A DNA stretch of 64,000 bases from the NCBI RefSeq assembly GCF_030580865.1, contig NZ_JAUQSY010000013.1, forward strand, positions 62,001-126,000. The letters run 5' to 3'. Origin of the DNA: Hymenobacter aranciens. GTDB lineage: Bacteria; Bacteroidota; Bacteroidia; Cytophagales; Hymenobacteraceae. Below are positions 51,563 to 59,850 of this stretch, one piece after another. The notes under the pieces were generated by a model. That model was not told the DNA's origin. It saw only the letters and a program-made list of their open reading frames with translations, and did not search any database. The stretch's first letter is position 1. Each line of letters begins with the position of its first letter. The translations under genes were made by a program, and so were the position numbers.

Positions 51563-51580
51563 ACCGCGAAGGTAACGCGC

Positions 51581-52984
51581 CTACCGCACCCGGTACCCGC
51601 TCAGCGCATAATACAGCAGGTACAGATAGCACAGCGCCGGCACCCCAAACGCCACCCGCAGCCCGCCGCCGTGCGTGGCCAGCCAGCCCATCAGCGGCGG
51701 AATCAGCGCCCCGCCCACGATGGCCATAATCAGGTACGACGAGCCCTGCTTCGTGAACGGCCCCAGCCCCGTGATGGCCAGCGGGAAGATAACCGGCCAC
51801 ATGATGGAGTTCATCAGCCCGCAGAGCACGATGAGCCACAGCGCCGTTTCGCCCTGGCTGCCGATGCTGGCGCCCACCAGCGCTACGCCCGCCGCGCACA
51901 CCGCCACCAGCAGCGCCCGGTTGTGAAAGCGCAGCAGCAGTGGGATGCCCAGCACCCGGCCCACCAGCGAGCCAAACCAGTACGAGGCCACCAGCACTGC
52001 CCCCACGGCCTTCGTGAAGCCCGCCGTGGTGTCGATGGGCGCCGGCGTCTGGCCGAAGAGCACGCCCACGTAGTTGGTGGCCACGTTCAGCCCCCGCACC
52101 AGGCTCTGGGTGAAGGCCGAGAGCTGGGTAATCCCCTGCGCCTCGCCGTAGCGGATGAGGAACGAGCCCAAACCCACCTCCACACCCACGTACACGAAAA
52201 TGGCCCCCACGCCCAGCACCAGGTGCGGAAAATCGAGGGCCGAGCGGCGGCTGGCCGCCACCGGGCGGTGCTCCAGCGTCTGCTCCTCCGGGATGCTCTC
52301 GATGTCGGGCAGCTTCACGAGGAAGAAGAACACGCCCGCCAGCAGCACCAGGAAGATGGCCAGCCCCAGGTAGGGCGCCTTCACCAGCTGGCTTTCCTCG
52401 CTCAGGCGCTGGGCCAGGGGCAGGGCCGCCAGCCGCGCCTTCAGCGCCACCGAGCCGCCGAAGAGCACCAACCCACCCACCAGCGGCGAGAGGCTGCCAC
52501 CGAAGTTGTTAGCCACGCCCACCACGCTCACCCGCGCCGCCGCACCCCGGGCCGGGCCCAGCACGCTCACGTAGGGGTTGGCCGCCACCTGCAGCAGCGT
52601 CACGCCCGCCCCCAGCACCGCCAGCGCCGTCAGAAACAGCCCGAAGGCCCGCGTATCGGCCGCCGGGATGAACAGCAGCGCCCCGCCCGCCATCACCAGC
52701 AGCCCCACCACGATGCCACGCTGGTAGCCCAGCTTCTCCAGGATGCGCCCGGCGGGCAATGACATCAGAAAGTACGCCCCGAAGAAGGCCGACTGCACCG
52801 CCGACGACTGCAAATCCGTCAGCTGGCACACGTCCTTGAGGTAGGGCATAAGCACGTCGTTGAAATTGGTGACCGCGCCGAAGAGGAAGAACAGCGTCGT
52901 CATCAGCAGCATGGGGCCGGCGTAGGAGCGGGCCGGCGCAGCAGCAGGGGAGGCCGCCGAAGCAGCAGAAACAGGAGTAGCCAT
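51581..52984 (-). CDS. Sugar MFS transporter (FucP/GlcP type)
   Basis: A 467-residue permease with twelve hydrophobic segments and the FHS-family signatures LFFLFGAVTNFNDVLMPYLKDVCQLTDLQSSAVQSAFFGAYFLMSLPAG and LLQVAANPYVSVLGPARGA ... VGVANNFGGSLSPLVGG. It imports a hexose such as fucose, galactose or glucose with protons. No sugar-metabolism gene adjoins it, so the substrate is open. It ends 18 bases before the ATPase gene on the same strand, which may place that gene under the same transcript. Confidence 0.92.
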   Translation of the reverse strand: MATPVSAASAASPAAAPARSYAGPMLLMTTLFFLFGAVTNFNDVLMPYLKDVCQLTDLQSSAVQSAFFGAYFLMSLPAGRILEKLGYQRGIVVGLLVMAGGALLFIPAADTRAFGLFLTALAVLGAGVTLLQVAANPYVSVLGPARGAAARVSVVGVANNFGGSLSPLVGGLVLFGGSVALKARLAALPLAQRLSEESQLVKAPYLGLAIFLVLLAGVFFFLVKLPDIESIPEEQTLEHRPVAASRRSALDFPHLVLGVGAIFVYVGVEVGLGSFLIRYGEAQGITQLSAFTQSLVRGLNVATNYVGVLFGQTPAPIDTTAGFTKAVGAVLVASYWFGSLVGRVLGIPLLLRFHNRALLVAVCAAGVALVGASIGSQGETALWLIVLCGLMNSIMWPVIFPLAITGLGPFTKQGSSYLIMAIVGGALIPPLMGWLATHGGGLRVAFGVPALCYLYLLYYALSGYRVR

Positions 52985-53048
52985 ACGAGGGCGGAAGGTA
53001 CAAAAAAGCCGGCCATTGCGGGGCCGGCGGGGAATGAGCGCAGAAAAA

Positions 53049-53738
53049 TCAGTCCCGATACCCTACTCCTTTGCGCCTGATTTCATAATCCGAACAGCAG
53101 TAAATCTCCTGAACTGCGCCGCGCGGCGGAGCCAAGTCCATATAACCTGCTTTGTCACTCGTTGCACGGTACTCCTGCTTTTGGTTTGCAAAGCAAAGCA
53201 TGGTACCAAAACTGTCATTCCCGTACACGCTGTAATCACCGTATATGCAGCCGTAGCAGTTTTTAAACCGATACTTGCCCGCGAATTGATTATGAATCTG
53301 GTCAAAGGCAGTTTCAATCCAGCCGCCACGTCCTGTATAAACTACGCCAGCAAGCGGTAGGGTGATTACAAAACTCTCATCAGTTGAATTTAAACTGTAG
53401 TTCATCAGCAAGTCGGCGCTAAATGCATGACTGGTGACTACATCAATAACAAGCTGAGGAATCACGAACTCGAGCGAGAAGTTGCTTAACTCCTCGTCGA
53501 TATAAGTTGTATTATCATCGGGATTCGAGACCTGTATTGGCAGTAGTGTAAATCGTTGCAACTGCTCTTGCGAGTAGCTCGGCTTGTCAATTATTGACAA
53601 ATTATTAAAGCCATAGCCTTCAAATTTTACGCCTTCAATTTCTACAGATAAAAGCTGGAAGTCATTCTTAATAATTACAGCTATTCGCCCGGTAGAATCC
53701 GTGTAGTAGGCATTATAGGTTGCGTATTTAATTGTCAT
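53049..53738 (-). CDS. AT-rich orphan protein
   Basis: A 229-residue protein I do not recognise, rich in Tyr, Asn and Ile (for instance TIKYATYNAYYTDSTG, LLMNYSLNSTDESFVITLPL, YRFKNCYGCIYGDYSVYGNDSFG). No signal peptide, membrane helix or known motif. Base composition is clearly more AT-rich than the surrounding DNA, which suggests recent acquisition. The frame is open upstream to 53927, but that part runs through a duplicated segment of the methyltransferase gene and is not coding; the ATG at 53738 is preferred. Confidence 0.6.
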   Translation of the reverse strand: MTIKYATYNAYYTDSTGRIAVIIKNDFQLLSVEIEGVKFEGYGFNNLSIIDKPSYSQEQLQRFTLLPIQVSNPDDNTTYIDEELSNFSLEFVIPQLVIDVVTSHAFSADLLMNYSLNSTDESFVITLPLAGVVYTGRGGWIETAFDQIHNQFAGKYRFKNCYGCIYGDYSVYGNDSFGTMLCFANQKQEYRATSDKAGYMDLAPPRGAVQEIYCCSDYEIRRKGVGYRD

Positions 53739-53887
53739 AATTTGGTTTGTTGCCGGAACAACTATGTGTAGCTTCAGTATGTCGCAGTTTCCTGTATGTT
53801 GTAGATTCGTGTAAATATAGTTTGTGAGTGACAGTAGGTGAAGTTGTACTAATAGTTCCTGCACAGAATTAGCCAAACGCCTTTCTG

Positions 53888-53968
53888 GTACCGACCTTTG
53901 CCCAACTATGCACCTTACCGCCACCACCCAGTTCGGCCTGGAAGAACTGCTCGCCGACGAGCTCTACG
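53888..53968 (+). repeat. 81-bp direct repeat, left copy
   Basis: Matches 55003-55083 over 81 bases with four mismatches (53903-53905 and 53913) and no gap. It contains the promoter-like ACCTTTGC word, the start codon and the first 20 codons of the methyltransferase gene. Confidence 0.95.
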
Positions 53969-53982
53969 GTCCGCGTAGCTAA
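53908..53982 (+). pseudogene. Truncated 5' copy of the RNA methyltransferase gene
   Basis: Starts with the same ATG and the same reading frame as the complete gene at 55023 (MHLTATTQFGLEELLADELY), then leaves the homology after codon 20 and stops at TAA 53980-53982 (24 codons in all). It has its own copy of the promoter region, so a short peptide could be made. Confidence 0.85.
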
Positions 53983-53997
53983 CCCAAAGCTGGCTGG

Positions 53998-54894
53998 TTA
54001 AAGCTCCGTGTACAGGTTGTTATTCGGCTTCAGGTAGAGGTAGTGGTTCTTGAAATCCCACACGGCGTTAAACCGCTTCAAAAAGCCGTTGCCCCAGAAA
54101 CCGGCCTTGTCCGTGCTGGCGTCGATGCCCTCCGCCGACTGTGACAGTTCGACGGGAATCCGGTAGAAGTGCTTTTTGCCTACGTACATCTCGGGAGCCA
54201 GCGCAATGGGCGTGACGTAGCTGGAGCCATCGGAGCCCTGTGAAGTCGCGGTGCCTATCCGCGGTAGCTTGGTCGTCAGGCCGTGCTTGCGCACGAAGGG
54301 GGCGGCCACCGTCAGCACATTATCAGCCCCCGTATCCAGCCCAAACCGGCCCGAGTAGCGCCGGCCGTTGGCCACTATGGAACTCTGGATGGTCGGGTAG
54401 CCCGCTACGAAATGCAGCTTGCAGCGGGCGTAGCTGCTCAGGTCGTTGTGGTAGCTGCCATCGGCGTAGAATCGCAGTTCTTTTTTGTGGTAATCGACCT
54501 CGATAACGTAGCCATGCATCAGGTTGGTGCCGAACACGCCGTCGAAGCTGTCGGTGCCATAGGGAATGATGGTCAGCGACACGTTATCCTTCAAGATACC
54601 GCCAAAGCTGACCGAGTTGCCGTCGCTCTGGCTCACGGTGTTGCTGCCGTTCGAGCCCACGTTCAAAGAAGTGCCGGTGCGCTTTAGTTGAATCCGGGCG
54701 GTGGCCGTTTCGTTGAGTACCGAGCCATCGGCCCCGGTATCGAACAAAAACTTCAGGCTGTCGGTGGTATTTACCTTGCAGTAGAAGTAAATGACGTTGC
54801 TTTCCAGTACGAATGGAATCGTAGCTGCGGGTTTCGTCTGCGCCTGCAGTGTCAGCGGCAACAAGGCCATAAGCAAGAGAGCCAGTTTCTTCAT
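53998..54894 (-). CDS. Retropepsin-like aspartic protease, exported
   Basis: A 298-residue protein with signal peptide (KKLALLLMALLPLTLQAQ) and two DTG triads: FLFDTGADGSVLN (about residues 49-61) and FGLDTGADNVLTV (about 183-195). The internal duplication gives a bilobal aspartic protease of the retropepsin-like/PDZ-less Bacteroidota type. It probably acts in the periplasm; substrate unknown. The ATG at 54894 is chosen over an upstream start at 54954 because the signal peptide follows directly. The gene sits alone, on the opposite strand, inside a segment bounded by the 81-bp direct repeats. Confidence 0.82.
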   Translation of the reverse strand: MKKLALLLMALLPLTLQAQTKPAATIPFVLESNVIYFYCKVNTTDSLKFLFDTGADGSVLNETATARIQLKRTGTSLNVGSNGSNTVSQSDGNSVSFGGILKDNVSLTIIPYGTDSFDGVFGTNLMHGYVIEVDYHKKELRFYADGSYHNDLSSYARCKLHFVAGYPTIQSSIVANGRRYSGRFGLDTGADNVLTVAAPFVRKHGLTTKLPRIGTATSQGSDGSSYVTPIALAPEMYVGKKHFYRIPVELSQSAEGIDASTDKAGFWGNGFLKRFNAVWDFKNHYLYLKPNNNLYTEL

Positions 54895-55002
54895 GAGTTG
54901 TGATAAATGGTGGGAACGTCCCGGCAATTCGCGAAGCCAGGCTGCGCAGGCCAATGATTACCCAATAGTACGAAATTAATCGTAGTTGTGGGGCGCATAT
55001 CC

Positions 55003-55083
55003 GTACCGACCTTTGCCATCCTATGCATCTTACCGCCACCACCCAGTTCGGCCTGGAAGAACTGCTCGCCGACGAGCTCTACG
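55003..55083 (+). repeat. 81-bp direct repeat, right copy
   Basis: The copy attached to the complete methyltransferase gene; offset from the left copy is exactly 1,115 bases. See 53888-53968. Confidence 0.95.
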
Positions 55084-56195
55084 ACCTCGGGGCCGACATC
55101 ACCCACGTGGGCAGCCGCGCCGTCGAGTTCATCGGCGACCAGCAGCTGATGTACCGCACCGTGCTCTGGAGCCGGCTGGCCATGCGCCTGTTGCGTCCCT
55201 TCGCCGCCTTCTACGCGCCCGACGAAAAAGCCCTCTACCGCGAAGTCGGCCGCATCGACTGGCAGGACTACCTCGGCCCCGGCCAGACCTTCGCCATCAC
55301 CGCCGTGGTGCATAAGTCCACCTTCGAGCACAGCCTCTTCGTGGCCCAACTCACCAAGGATGCCATCGTCGACCAGTTCCGCGCCCGCACCGGCGAGCGG
55401 CCCAGCGTGGACGTGCGCAACCCCGACGTGCGCCTGCACCTGCGGATGCTCGAAAACGAAGTCATCCTGAGCATGGACGCGGCCGGCGACTCGCTGCACC
55501 GCCGCGGCTACCGCCAGGCCACCAACGACGCCCCCCTGAACGAAGTGCTGGCCGCCGGCCTCGTGCTCCTCTCCGGCTGGGACGGCAAAAAGCCCCTCCT
55601 CGACCCCCTGTGCGGCTCCGCCACTATCCTCACCGAGGCCGGCATGATGGCCCAGCGCATCGCACCCGGTTTGTTCCACCAAGGTAAGTTCGGCTTCGAA
55701 AACTGGTACGACTTCGACGCCGACCTCTGGCAGACCCTGCGCGAAGAGGCCCAAAGCCTGCGCATCGAAGAGCCCCAGGCGTATTTGGCAGGCTCGGACC
55801 TCGACCCCAAAGTCATAGAGCAGGCCGCCCTGAACATCGAAGCCGCCGGCCTCGACGAGTGCATCCGCCTCTCGGTGCGCGACGTGAAAGACGCCGTGCC
55901 ACCTGCCAACCAGCCCCCCGGCGTCATCATCACCAACCCGCCCTACGGCGAGCGGATAGGGGAGGAAGCCCAGATGGCCGGGCTCTACAAGACCATCGGT
56001 GACACGCTGAAAACGAATTTCCAGGGCTACGATGCGTTTGTATTTACCGGCAACCTGGAGGCAGCCAAAAGCATCGGGCTGAAGACGGCGCGGCGGATTC
56101 CGCTGTTTAATGGGCCGATTGACTGTAGGTTGCTGAAGTATGAGCTGTATCAAGGGTCGAAGCGGAAACCCGGCCCCGCGGACCTCACCCCCTGA
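55023..56195 (+). CDS. THUMP-domain class I RNA methyltransferase (RlmL/RlmK type)
   Basis: A 390-residue methyltransferase with an N-terminal ferredoxin-like/THUMP part (about 1-155, with IDWQDYLGPGQTFAITAVVHKSTFEHSLFVAQLTKDAIVDQFR) and a Rossmann catalytic domain: LLDPLCGSATILTEAGMMAQ (SAM site), AGSDLDPKVIEQAALNIEAAG and the N2-guanine methylase motif ITNPPYGERIG. It probably makes m2G in 23S rRNA. Its stop codon TGA (56193-56195) lies within the 126-bp inverted-repeat element, so the last residues (ADLTP) are encoded by the repeat. Its 5' end is duplicated 1,115 bases upstream. Confidence 0.92.
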   Translation: MHLTATTQFGLEELLADELYDLGADITHVGSRAVEFIGDQQLMYRTVLWSRLAMRLLRPFAAFYAPDEKALYREVGRIDWQDYLGPGQTFAITAVVHKSTFEHSLFVAQLTKDAIVDQFRARTGERPSVDVRNPDVRLHLRMLENEVILSMDAAGDSLHRRGYRQATNDAPLNEVLAAGLVLLSGWDGKKPLLDPLCGSATILTEAGMMAQRIAPGLFHQGKFGFENWYDFDADLWQTLREEAQSLRIEEPQAYLAGSDLDPKVIEQAALNIEAAGLDECIRLSVRDVKDAVPPANQPPGVIITNPPYGERIGEEAQMAGLYKTIGDTLKTNFQGYDAFVFTGNLEAAKSIGLKTARRIPLFNGPIDCRLLKYELYQGSKRKPGPADLTP

Positions 56196-56308
56196 CCCCC
56201 TCTCCAAAAAAGAGGGGGCACCGGTTCGTGAGGACGATTCCAAAGACAAACTTGTCAGGAGCAAAACCGGTGCCCCCTCTTTTTTGGAGAGGGGGTCAGG
56301 GGGTGAGG
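56183..56308. repeat. 126-bp element with perfect 44-bp inverted repeats
   Basis: Left arm 56183-56226 (begins CCTCACCCCCTGACCCCCTC) and right arm 56265-56308 are exact reverse complements; the loop is 38 bases. Each arm is itself a small hairpin around CTCTCCAAAAAAGAGGGGG. Same family as 20591-20723 and 56766-56820. Each hairpin's T6 run could also terminate transcription. Confidence 0.92.
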
Positions 56309-56325
56309 TTGACACCCGGCGGTGA

Positions 56326-56333
56326 TACCTTGC
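56326..56333 (+). promoter_or_regulatory. Possible -7 box before the DUF559-RecQ gene
   Basis: TACCTTGC lies 4 bases before the ATG at 56338, the same arrangement as in front of ansA. This places the promoter upstream of the DUF559 part. Confidence 0.35.
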
Positions 56334-56337
56334 CCAC

Positions 56338-59064
56338 ATGAAGACTCCGCCCAAACTCAGCGGCCCGCAGGAGCACATCTACACCACCGACCCCCGTACT
56401 TGGGACGAGCGGCTGAAAGCTTACGCCCGCGAAAACCGCAAAGCCCCCACGCCCGCCGAAAACCGACTCTGGCAGCACTTGCGAGGCAATAAGTTGGGCG
56501 CAAAGTTTCGTCGCCAGCACGCCATCGGCTTTTTTATCGTTGATTTTATCTGCGTGGCCGCCAAGCTCACCATCGAGCTCGACGGCGAAGTTCACCTCAC
56601 CCCCGAGCAGGCCGAGTACGACCAGGGTCGTACCTTTATGCTAACGGAATTAGGATACCGCGAACTGCGTTTTACTAACTCCCAGGTCCTGCACCACCTG
56701 CCGCAGGTACTAGCCACTATCGAAGAACATTTACAAAGCACTCCCCGCCAGCACGAGTCGTCAGAATCGTCAGGCTCCCCCTCTCCGCAGGAGAGGGGGC
56801 CGGGGGGTGAGGTTGACGCCATGCCCGAACTCGCTACCCCCGCCCTCACCGCCGCCCGCCAGGCCCTCAAACGCTACTACGGCTACGACAATTTCCGGCC
56901 CATGCAGGCCGATATTATCGAGAACATCCTCGGCGGCAAAGACACGGTGGTGCTCATGCCCACTGGCGGCGGCAAATCCATCTGCTTCCAGATTCCGGCC
57001 GTCGTGTCGGCCGGCACCTGCGTCGTCGTGTCGCCTCTCATTGCCCTGATGAAGGACCAGGTGGAAGCCCTGAAAGCCAACGGTATTCCCGCCGCCTACA
57101 TCAACAGCAGCGTGGGCCAGAATGAAGCCAACGACGTAGCCCGCGCTGCCCTCAGCGGCCACCTCAAGCTACTCTACGTGAGCCCCGAAAAGCTGCTCAG
57201 CGACGGCTTCTTGGTGTTTCTGAACCGCATTAACATCAGCCTTTTCGCCATCGACGAGGCACACTGTATTTCAAGCTGGGGCCACGATTTCCGGCCCGAA
57301 TACACGCAGCTCGGGGCCCTGCGGACGCACTTCCCCAGTACGCCCATCATCGCCCTCACGGCCACGGCCGACCGCCTCACCAAGCGCGACATTATTACGC
57401 AGCTCAGCCTGCAGCAGCCCAAGGTCTTTCTGTCGAGCTTCGACCGGCCCAATATCAACCTCATCGTGCGCCCTGGCCAGAACCGCGTCGATGGCGTTAT
57501 CGATTTTATGGCCCGCCACCCCAACGAAGCGGGTATCATCTACTGCCTCTCGCGCAAGCAGTGCGAAACGCTGGCGGGCAAGCTCCAGCAAAAGGGTTTG
57601 AAAGCCAGCTATTATCACGCTGGTATGACGCCCAACCAGCGCGCCAGCGTGCAGGAGAAATTTTTGCAGGATGATTTGCAGGTGATTGTGGCCACCATTG
57701 CCTTCGGCATGGGCATCGACAAGAGCAACGTGCGCTGGGTAATCCACTACAACCTGCCCAAGAACATCGAAGGCTACTACCAGGAAATCGGTCGCGCCGG
57801 GCGCGACGGTACGCCCGCTACCGCCCTGCTGTTCTACAGCTTCGCCGACGTGATGCAGATGCGCGAGATGGTCACCAAAGACGTGCCCGCCCGTCAGGCC
57901 CAGCTCAACACCGCCAAGCTCGAGCGCATGCAACAGTTTGCCGAGGCCGCCAGCTGCCGCCGCCGTATCCTGCTGCACTACTTCTCCGAAGACCTGGGCC
58001 GTGACTGCGGCAACTGCGACATCTGCCGCAACCCGCCCACCACTTTCGACGGCACGCTCATCGCCCAGAAAGCCCTCTCGGCCGCCTTCCGCAGCCGCGA
58101 GAAACCAGCTATCAATCTGCTGATTGATATCCTACGCGGCATGCGCAACCAAGCCGTGCTCAGCGGCGGCTACGACCAGATTAAAACCTACGGCGCTGGC
58201 TCCGACCTGCCTTACCTGGACTGGTACAGCTACCTGCACCAGATGCTCAACGACGGCCTCTTCTACATTGCTTACGAAGAAGGCTACGCCCTGAAAATCA
58301 CCGAGCGCGGCCAGCAGGTGCTGAAAGGCCAACTGCCGGTGTCGCTCAAGAAATTCCAGCCCACCGAGAAGGCTGAAAAAGGCTCCCGCGCCAAAAAAGC
58401 CGCTGCCGCCGAAGCCGCCAGCACCGTGGCCGGCACCCCCGAAGCTCGCCTTTTCGAGCACCTGCGCAAGCTTCGCAAGCAGATTGCCGATGAGCAGGGC
58501 GTGCCGCCCTACGTCGTTTTCACCGATGCCACGCTGCAGGCTATGGCCCTCGAGCAGCCCACCAGCCGCATGGCCATGCTGGCCGTATCGGGCGTGGGCA
58601 TGAAGAAATTTGAAACCTACGGCGAAGCCTTTATCAAGCTCATCCTGGAGCACGCCCCGCCCCGCGCCGTCCCGGCCGAGGCCGACCTGCCCCCGCCGTT
58701 TTCCGACGACTTCAGCCCCGCTCCCCGCTCCGCCGCCGCTAAGGCGGCCGACCGGCCCAGCAACGAGTCCGAAAACACCACCTTCCAGCTGCACCGTCAG
58801 GGCCTTACGCCCGAGCAGATTGCCGAGCAGCGCGGCATGGCCGTCAGCACTATCCGCCAGCACCTGGAGCGCCTCTACGCCCAGGGCTACGACCTGCGCC
58901 TGCACGATTTTCTGTCTGACACGCAGCTGGCCGAAATTCTGACGGCCCATGCGCAGCTGGGTTCCAGCCCCTTGCTGCGCGATTTGTTCGACCACCTGCG
59001 CGAGAAATACGACTATTTCCAGCTGCGGCTGGCGCTGCAGTACCACAAGCGCCGGCAGGGCTAA
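56338..59064 (+). CDS. recQ: RecQ helicase with N-terminal DUF559 nuclease-like domain
   Basis: A 908-residue in-frame fusion. Residues about 20-130 are a DUF559 domain (TPAENRLWQHLRGNKLGAKF; FIVDFICVAAKLTIELDGE; YDQGRTFMLTELGYRELRF) of the PD-(D/E)xK-like type. Residues about 143-160 (SGSPSPQERGPGGEVDA) are translated interspersed repeat. RecQ begins at Met162 (ATG 56821): Walker A PTGGGKS (Lys213), DEAH 306-309, RQC zinc cysteines (CRRRILLHYFSED ... CGNCDIC), HRDC domain (LFEHLRKLRKQIADEQ) and a C-terminal helix-turn-helix (LTPEQIAEQRGMAVSTIRQHL). RecQ unwinds DNA in recombination repair. RecQ alone would be 747 residues, near the family norm, so an internal start at 56821 is possible. Confidence 0.92.
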   Translation: MKTPPKLSGPQEHIYTTDPRTWDERLKAYARENRKAPTPAENRLWQHLRGNKLGAKFRRQHAIGFFIVDFICVAAKLTIELDGEVHLTPEQAEYDQGRTFMLTELGYRELRFTNSQVLHHLPQVLATIEEHLQSTPRQHESSESSGSPSPQERGPGGEVDAMPELATPALTAARQALKRYYGYDNFRPMQADIIENILGGKDTVVLMPTGGGKSICFQIPAVVSAGTCVVVSPLIALMKDQVEALKANGIPAAYINSSVGQNEANDVARAALSGHLKLLYVSPEKLLSDGFLVFLNRINISLFAIDEAHCISSWGHDFRPEYTQLGALRTHFPSTPIIALTATADRLTKRDIITQLSLQQPKVFLSSFDRPNINLIVRPGQNRVDGVIDFMARHPNEAGIIYCLSRKQCETLAGKLQQKGLKASYYHAGMTPNQRASVQEKFLQDDLQVIVATIAFGMGIDKSNVRWVIHYNLPKNIEGYYQEIGRAGRDGTPATALLFYSFADVMQMREMVTKDVPARQAQLNTAKLERMQQFAEAASCRRRILLHYFSEDLGRDCGNCDICRNPPTTFDGTLIAQKALSAAFRSREKPAINLLIDILRGMRNQAVLSGGYDQIKTYGAGSDLPYLDWYSYLHQMLNDGLFYIAYEEGYALKITERGQQVLKGQLPVSLKKFQPTEKAEKGSRAKKAAAAEAASTVAGTPEARLFEHLRKLRKQIADEQGVPPYVVFTDATLQAMALEQPTSRMAMLAVSGVGMKKFETYGEAFIKLILEHAPPRAVPAEADLPPPFSDDFSPAPRSAAAKAADRPSNESENTTFQLHRQGLTPEQIAEQRGMAVSTIRQHLERLYAQGYDLRLHDFLSDTQLAEILTAHAQLGSSPLLRDLFDHLREKYDYFQLRLALQYHKRRQG
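56766..56820. repeat. Repeat copy inside recQ reading frame
   Basis: ATCGTCAGGCTCCCC then CCCCCTCTCC-GCA-GGAGAGGGGG (10-bp stem) and GGGGGGTGAGGTTGACGCC. Bases 56790-56820 match 56286-56316 with three mismatches in 31. The copy ends exactly one base before the RecQ ATG at 56821. Confidence 0.9.
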
Positions 59065-59110
59065 GCCCCGCGCCCGCCACACGAAACCAGCAGCTTTCCG
59101 CGTTACATTC

Positions 59111-59153
59111 GCAGCGCCCCGGCCGGACTTTTCGCCGGGGCGCTGCTGCTTTT
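59111..59153 (+). terminator. recQ terminator abutting the next start codon
   Basis: Perfect 13-bp stem GCAGCGCCCCGGC / GCCGGGGCGCTGC, ten-base loop, then TGCTTTTT. The T-run ends one base before the ATG at 59155. Confidence 0.85.
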
Positions 59154-59154
59154 T

Positions 59155-59850
59155 ATGCCTTCCCAAGCTCGCCCGCTGCTGGCCCGCCTGCCGCTCCTGA
59201 TTTTCGCCCTCGTCGTGGCCGCCTTCGCGGCGCTCATGGCCACGAAAACCTACCCCTACCTGAGCTTCGAGAAAGGCATTTACTTCCTCACTACCAAGAG
59301 CGAGGAAACCAACGACAGCCCGATTTTCCGGCTGGGTTTTTACGTCCACATCACCACCAGCCTGGTGGTGCTGGTGGTGGGTTTGCTGCAGTTTCTGCCT
59401 TTCATCGCGGCCCGGGGGGCGTTGCTGCATCGCCGTCTGGGCAAGATGTACATTATTGGTATTCTGGGTTTAGCCGCGCCATCGGGCCTCATTCTGGCTT
59501 ACTTTGCCAATGGCGGGCTGGTAGCGCAGGTCGGCTTCACCCTGCAATGCCTGGTGTGGTGGCTGACTACCTGGCGCGCCTACCGCGCCGCCCGGCAGCG
59601 GCAGTGGCCCCTGCATGTCGACTGGATGCTGCGCTCCTACGCCGTGACGCTGGCCGCGCTGGCATTGCGCGGCGAGAGCTATTTGATGTATTACCTCTTC
59701 GAAACCAAGCCGATTGAGACCTACCTGACCGTAACGTGGCTGTCGTGGGTCGGCAATCTGATTGTAATGGAGGTGCTGCTGGAGTTGGGGCTGGGGCGGT
59801 ATTTCCTGCGGCAGCTAATCCAGAAATTAACTCCTAAATTGGCGGTATGA
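59155..59850 (+). CDS. DUF2306-family membrane protein
   Basis: A 231-residue membrane protein with about six to seven helices: LLARLPLLIFALVVAAFAALMA, FYVHITTSLVVLVVGLLQFLPF, YIIGILGLAAPSGLILAYFA and others. The segment RRLGKMYIIGIL after the second helix and HVDWMLRSYAVTLAALALR are typical of DUF2306; conserved histidines (VHITTS, HRRLGK, HVDW) may bind haem or metal, but the function is unknown. The recQ terminator ends right at its start codon, so its promoter must overlap that hairpin or its expression depends on read-through. The stop overlaps the next start (ATGA). Confidence 0.85.
   Translation: MPSQARPLLARLPLLIFALVVAAFAALMATKTYPYLSFEKGIYFLTTKSEETNDSPIFRLGFYVHITTSLVVLVVGLLQFLPFIAARGALLHRRLGKMYIIGILGLAAPSGLILAYFANGGLVAQVGFTLQCLVWWLTTWRAYRAARQRQWPLHVDWMLRSYAVTLAALALRGESYLMYYLFETKPIETYLTVTWLSWVGNLIVMEVLLELGLGRYFLRQLIQKLTPKLAV

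Noticed and set aside
53888..55083. Ordinary transposon with target-site duplication
   Set aside because: An 81-bp duplication is far longer than transposon target duplications, and there is no transposase or terminal inverted repeat.
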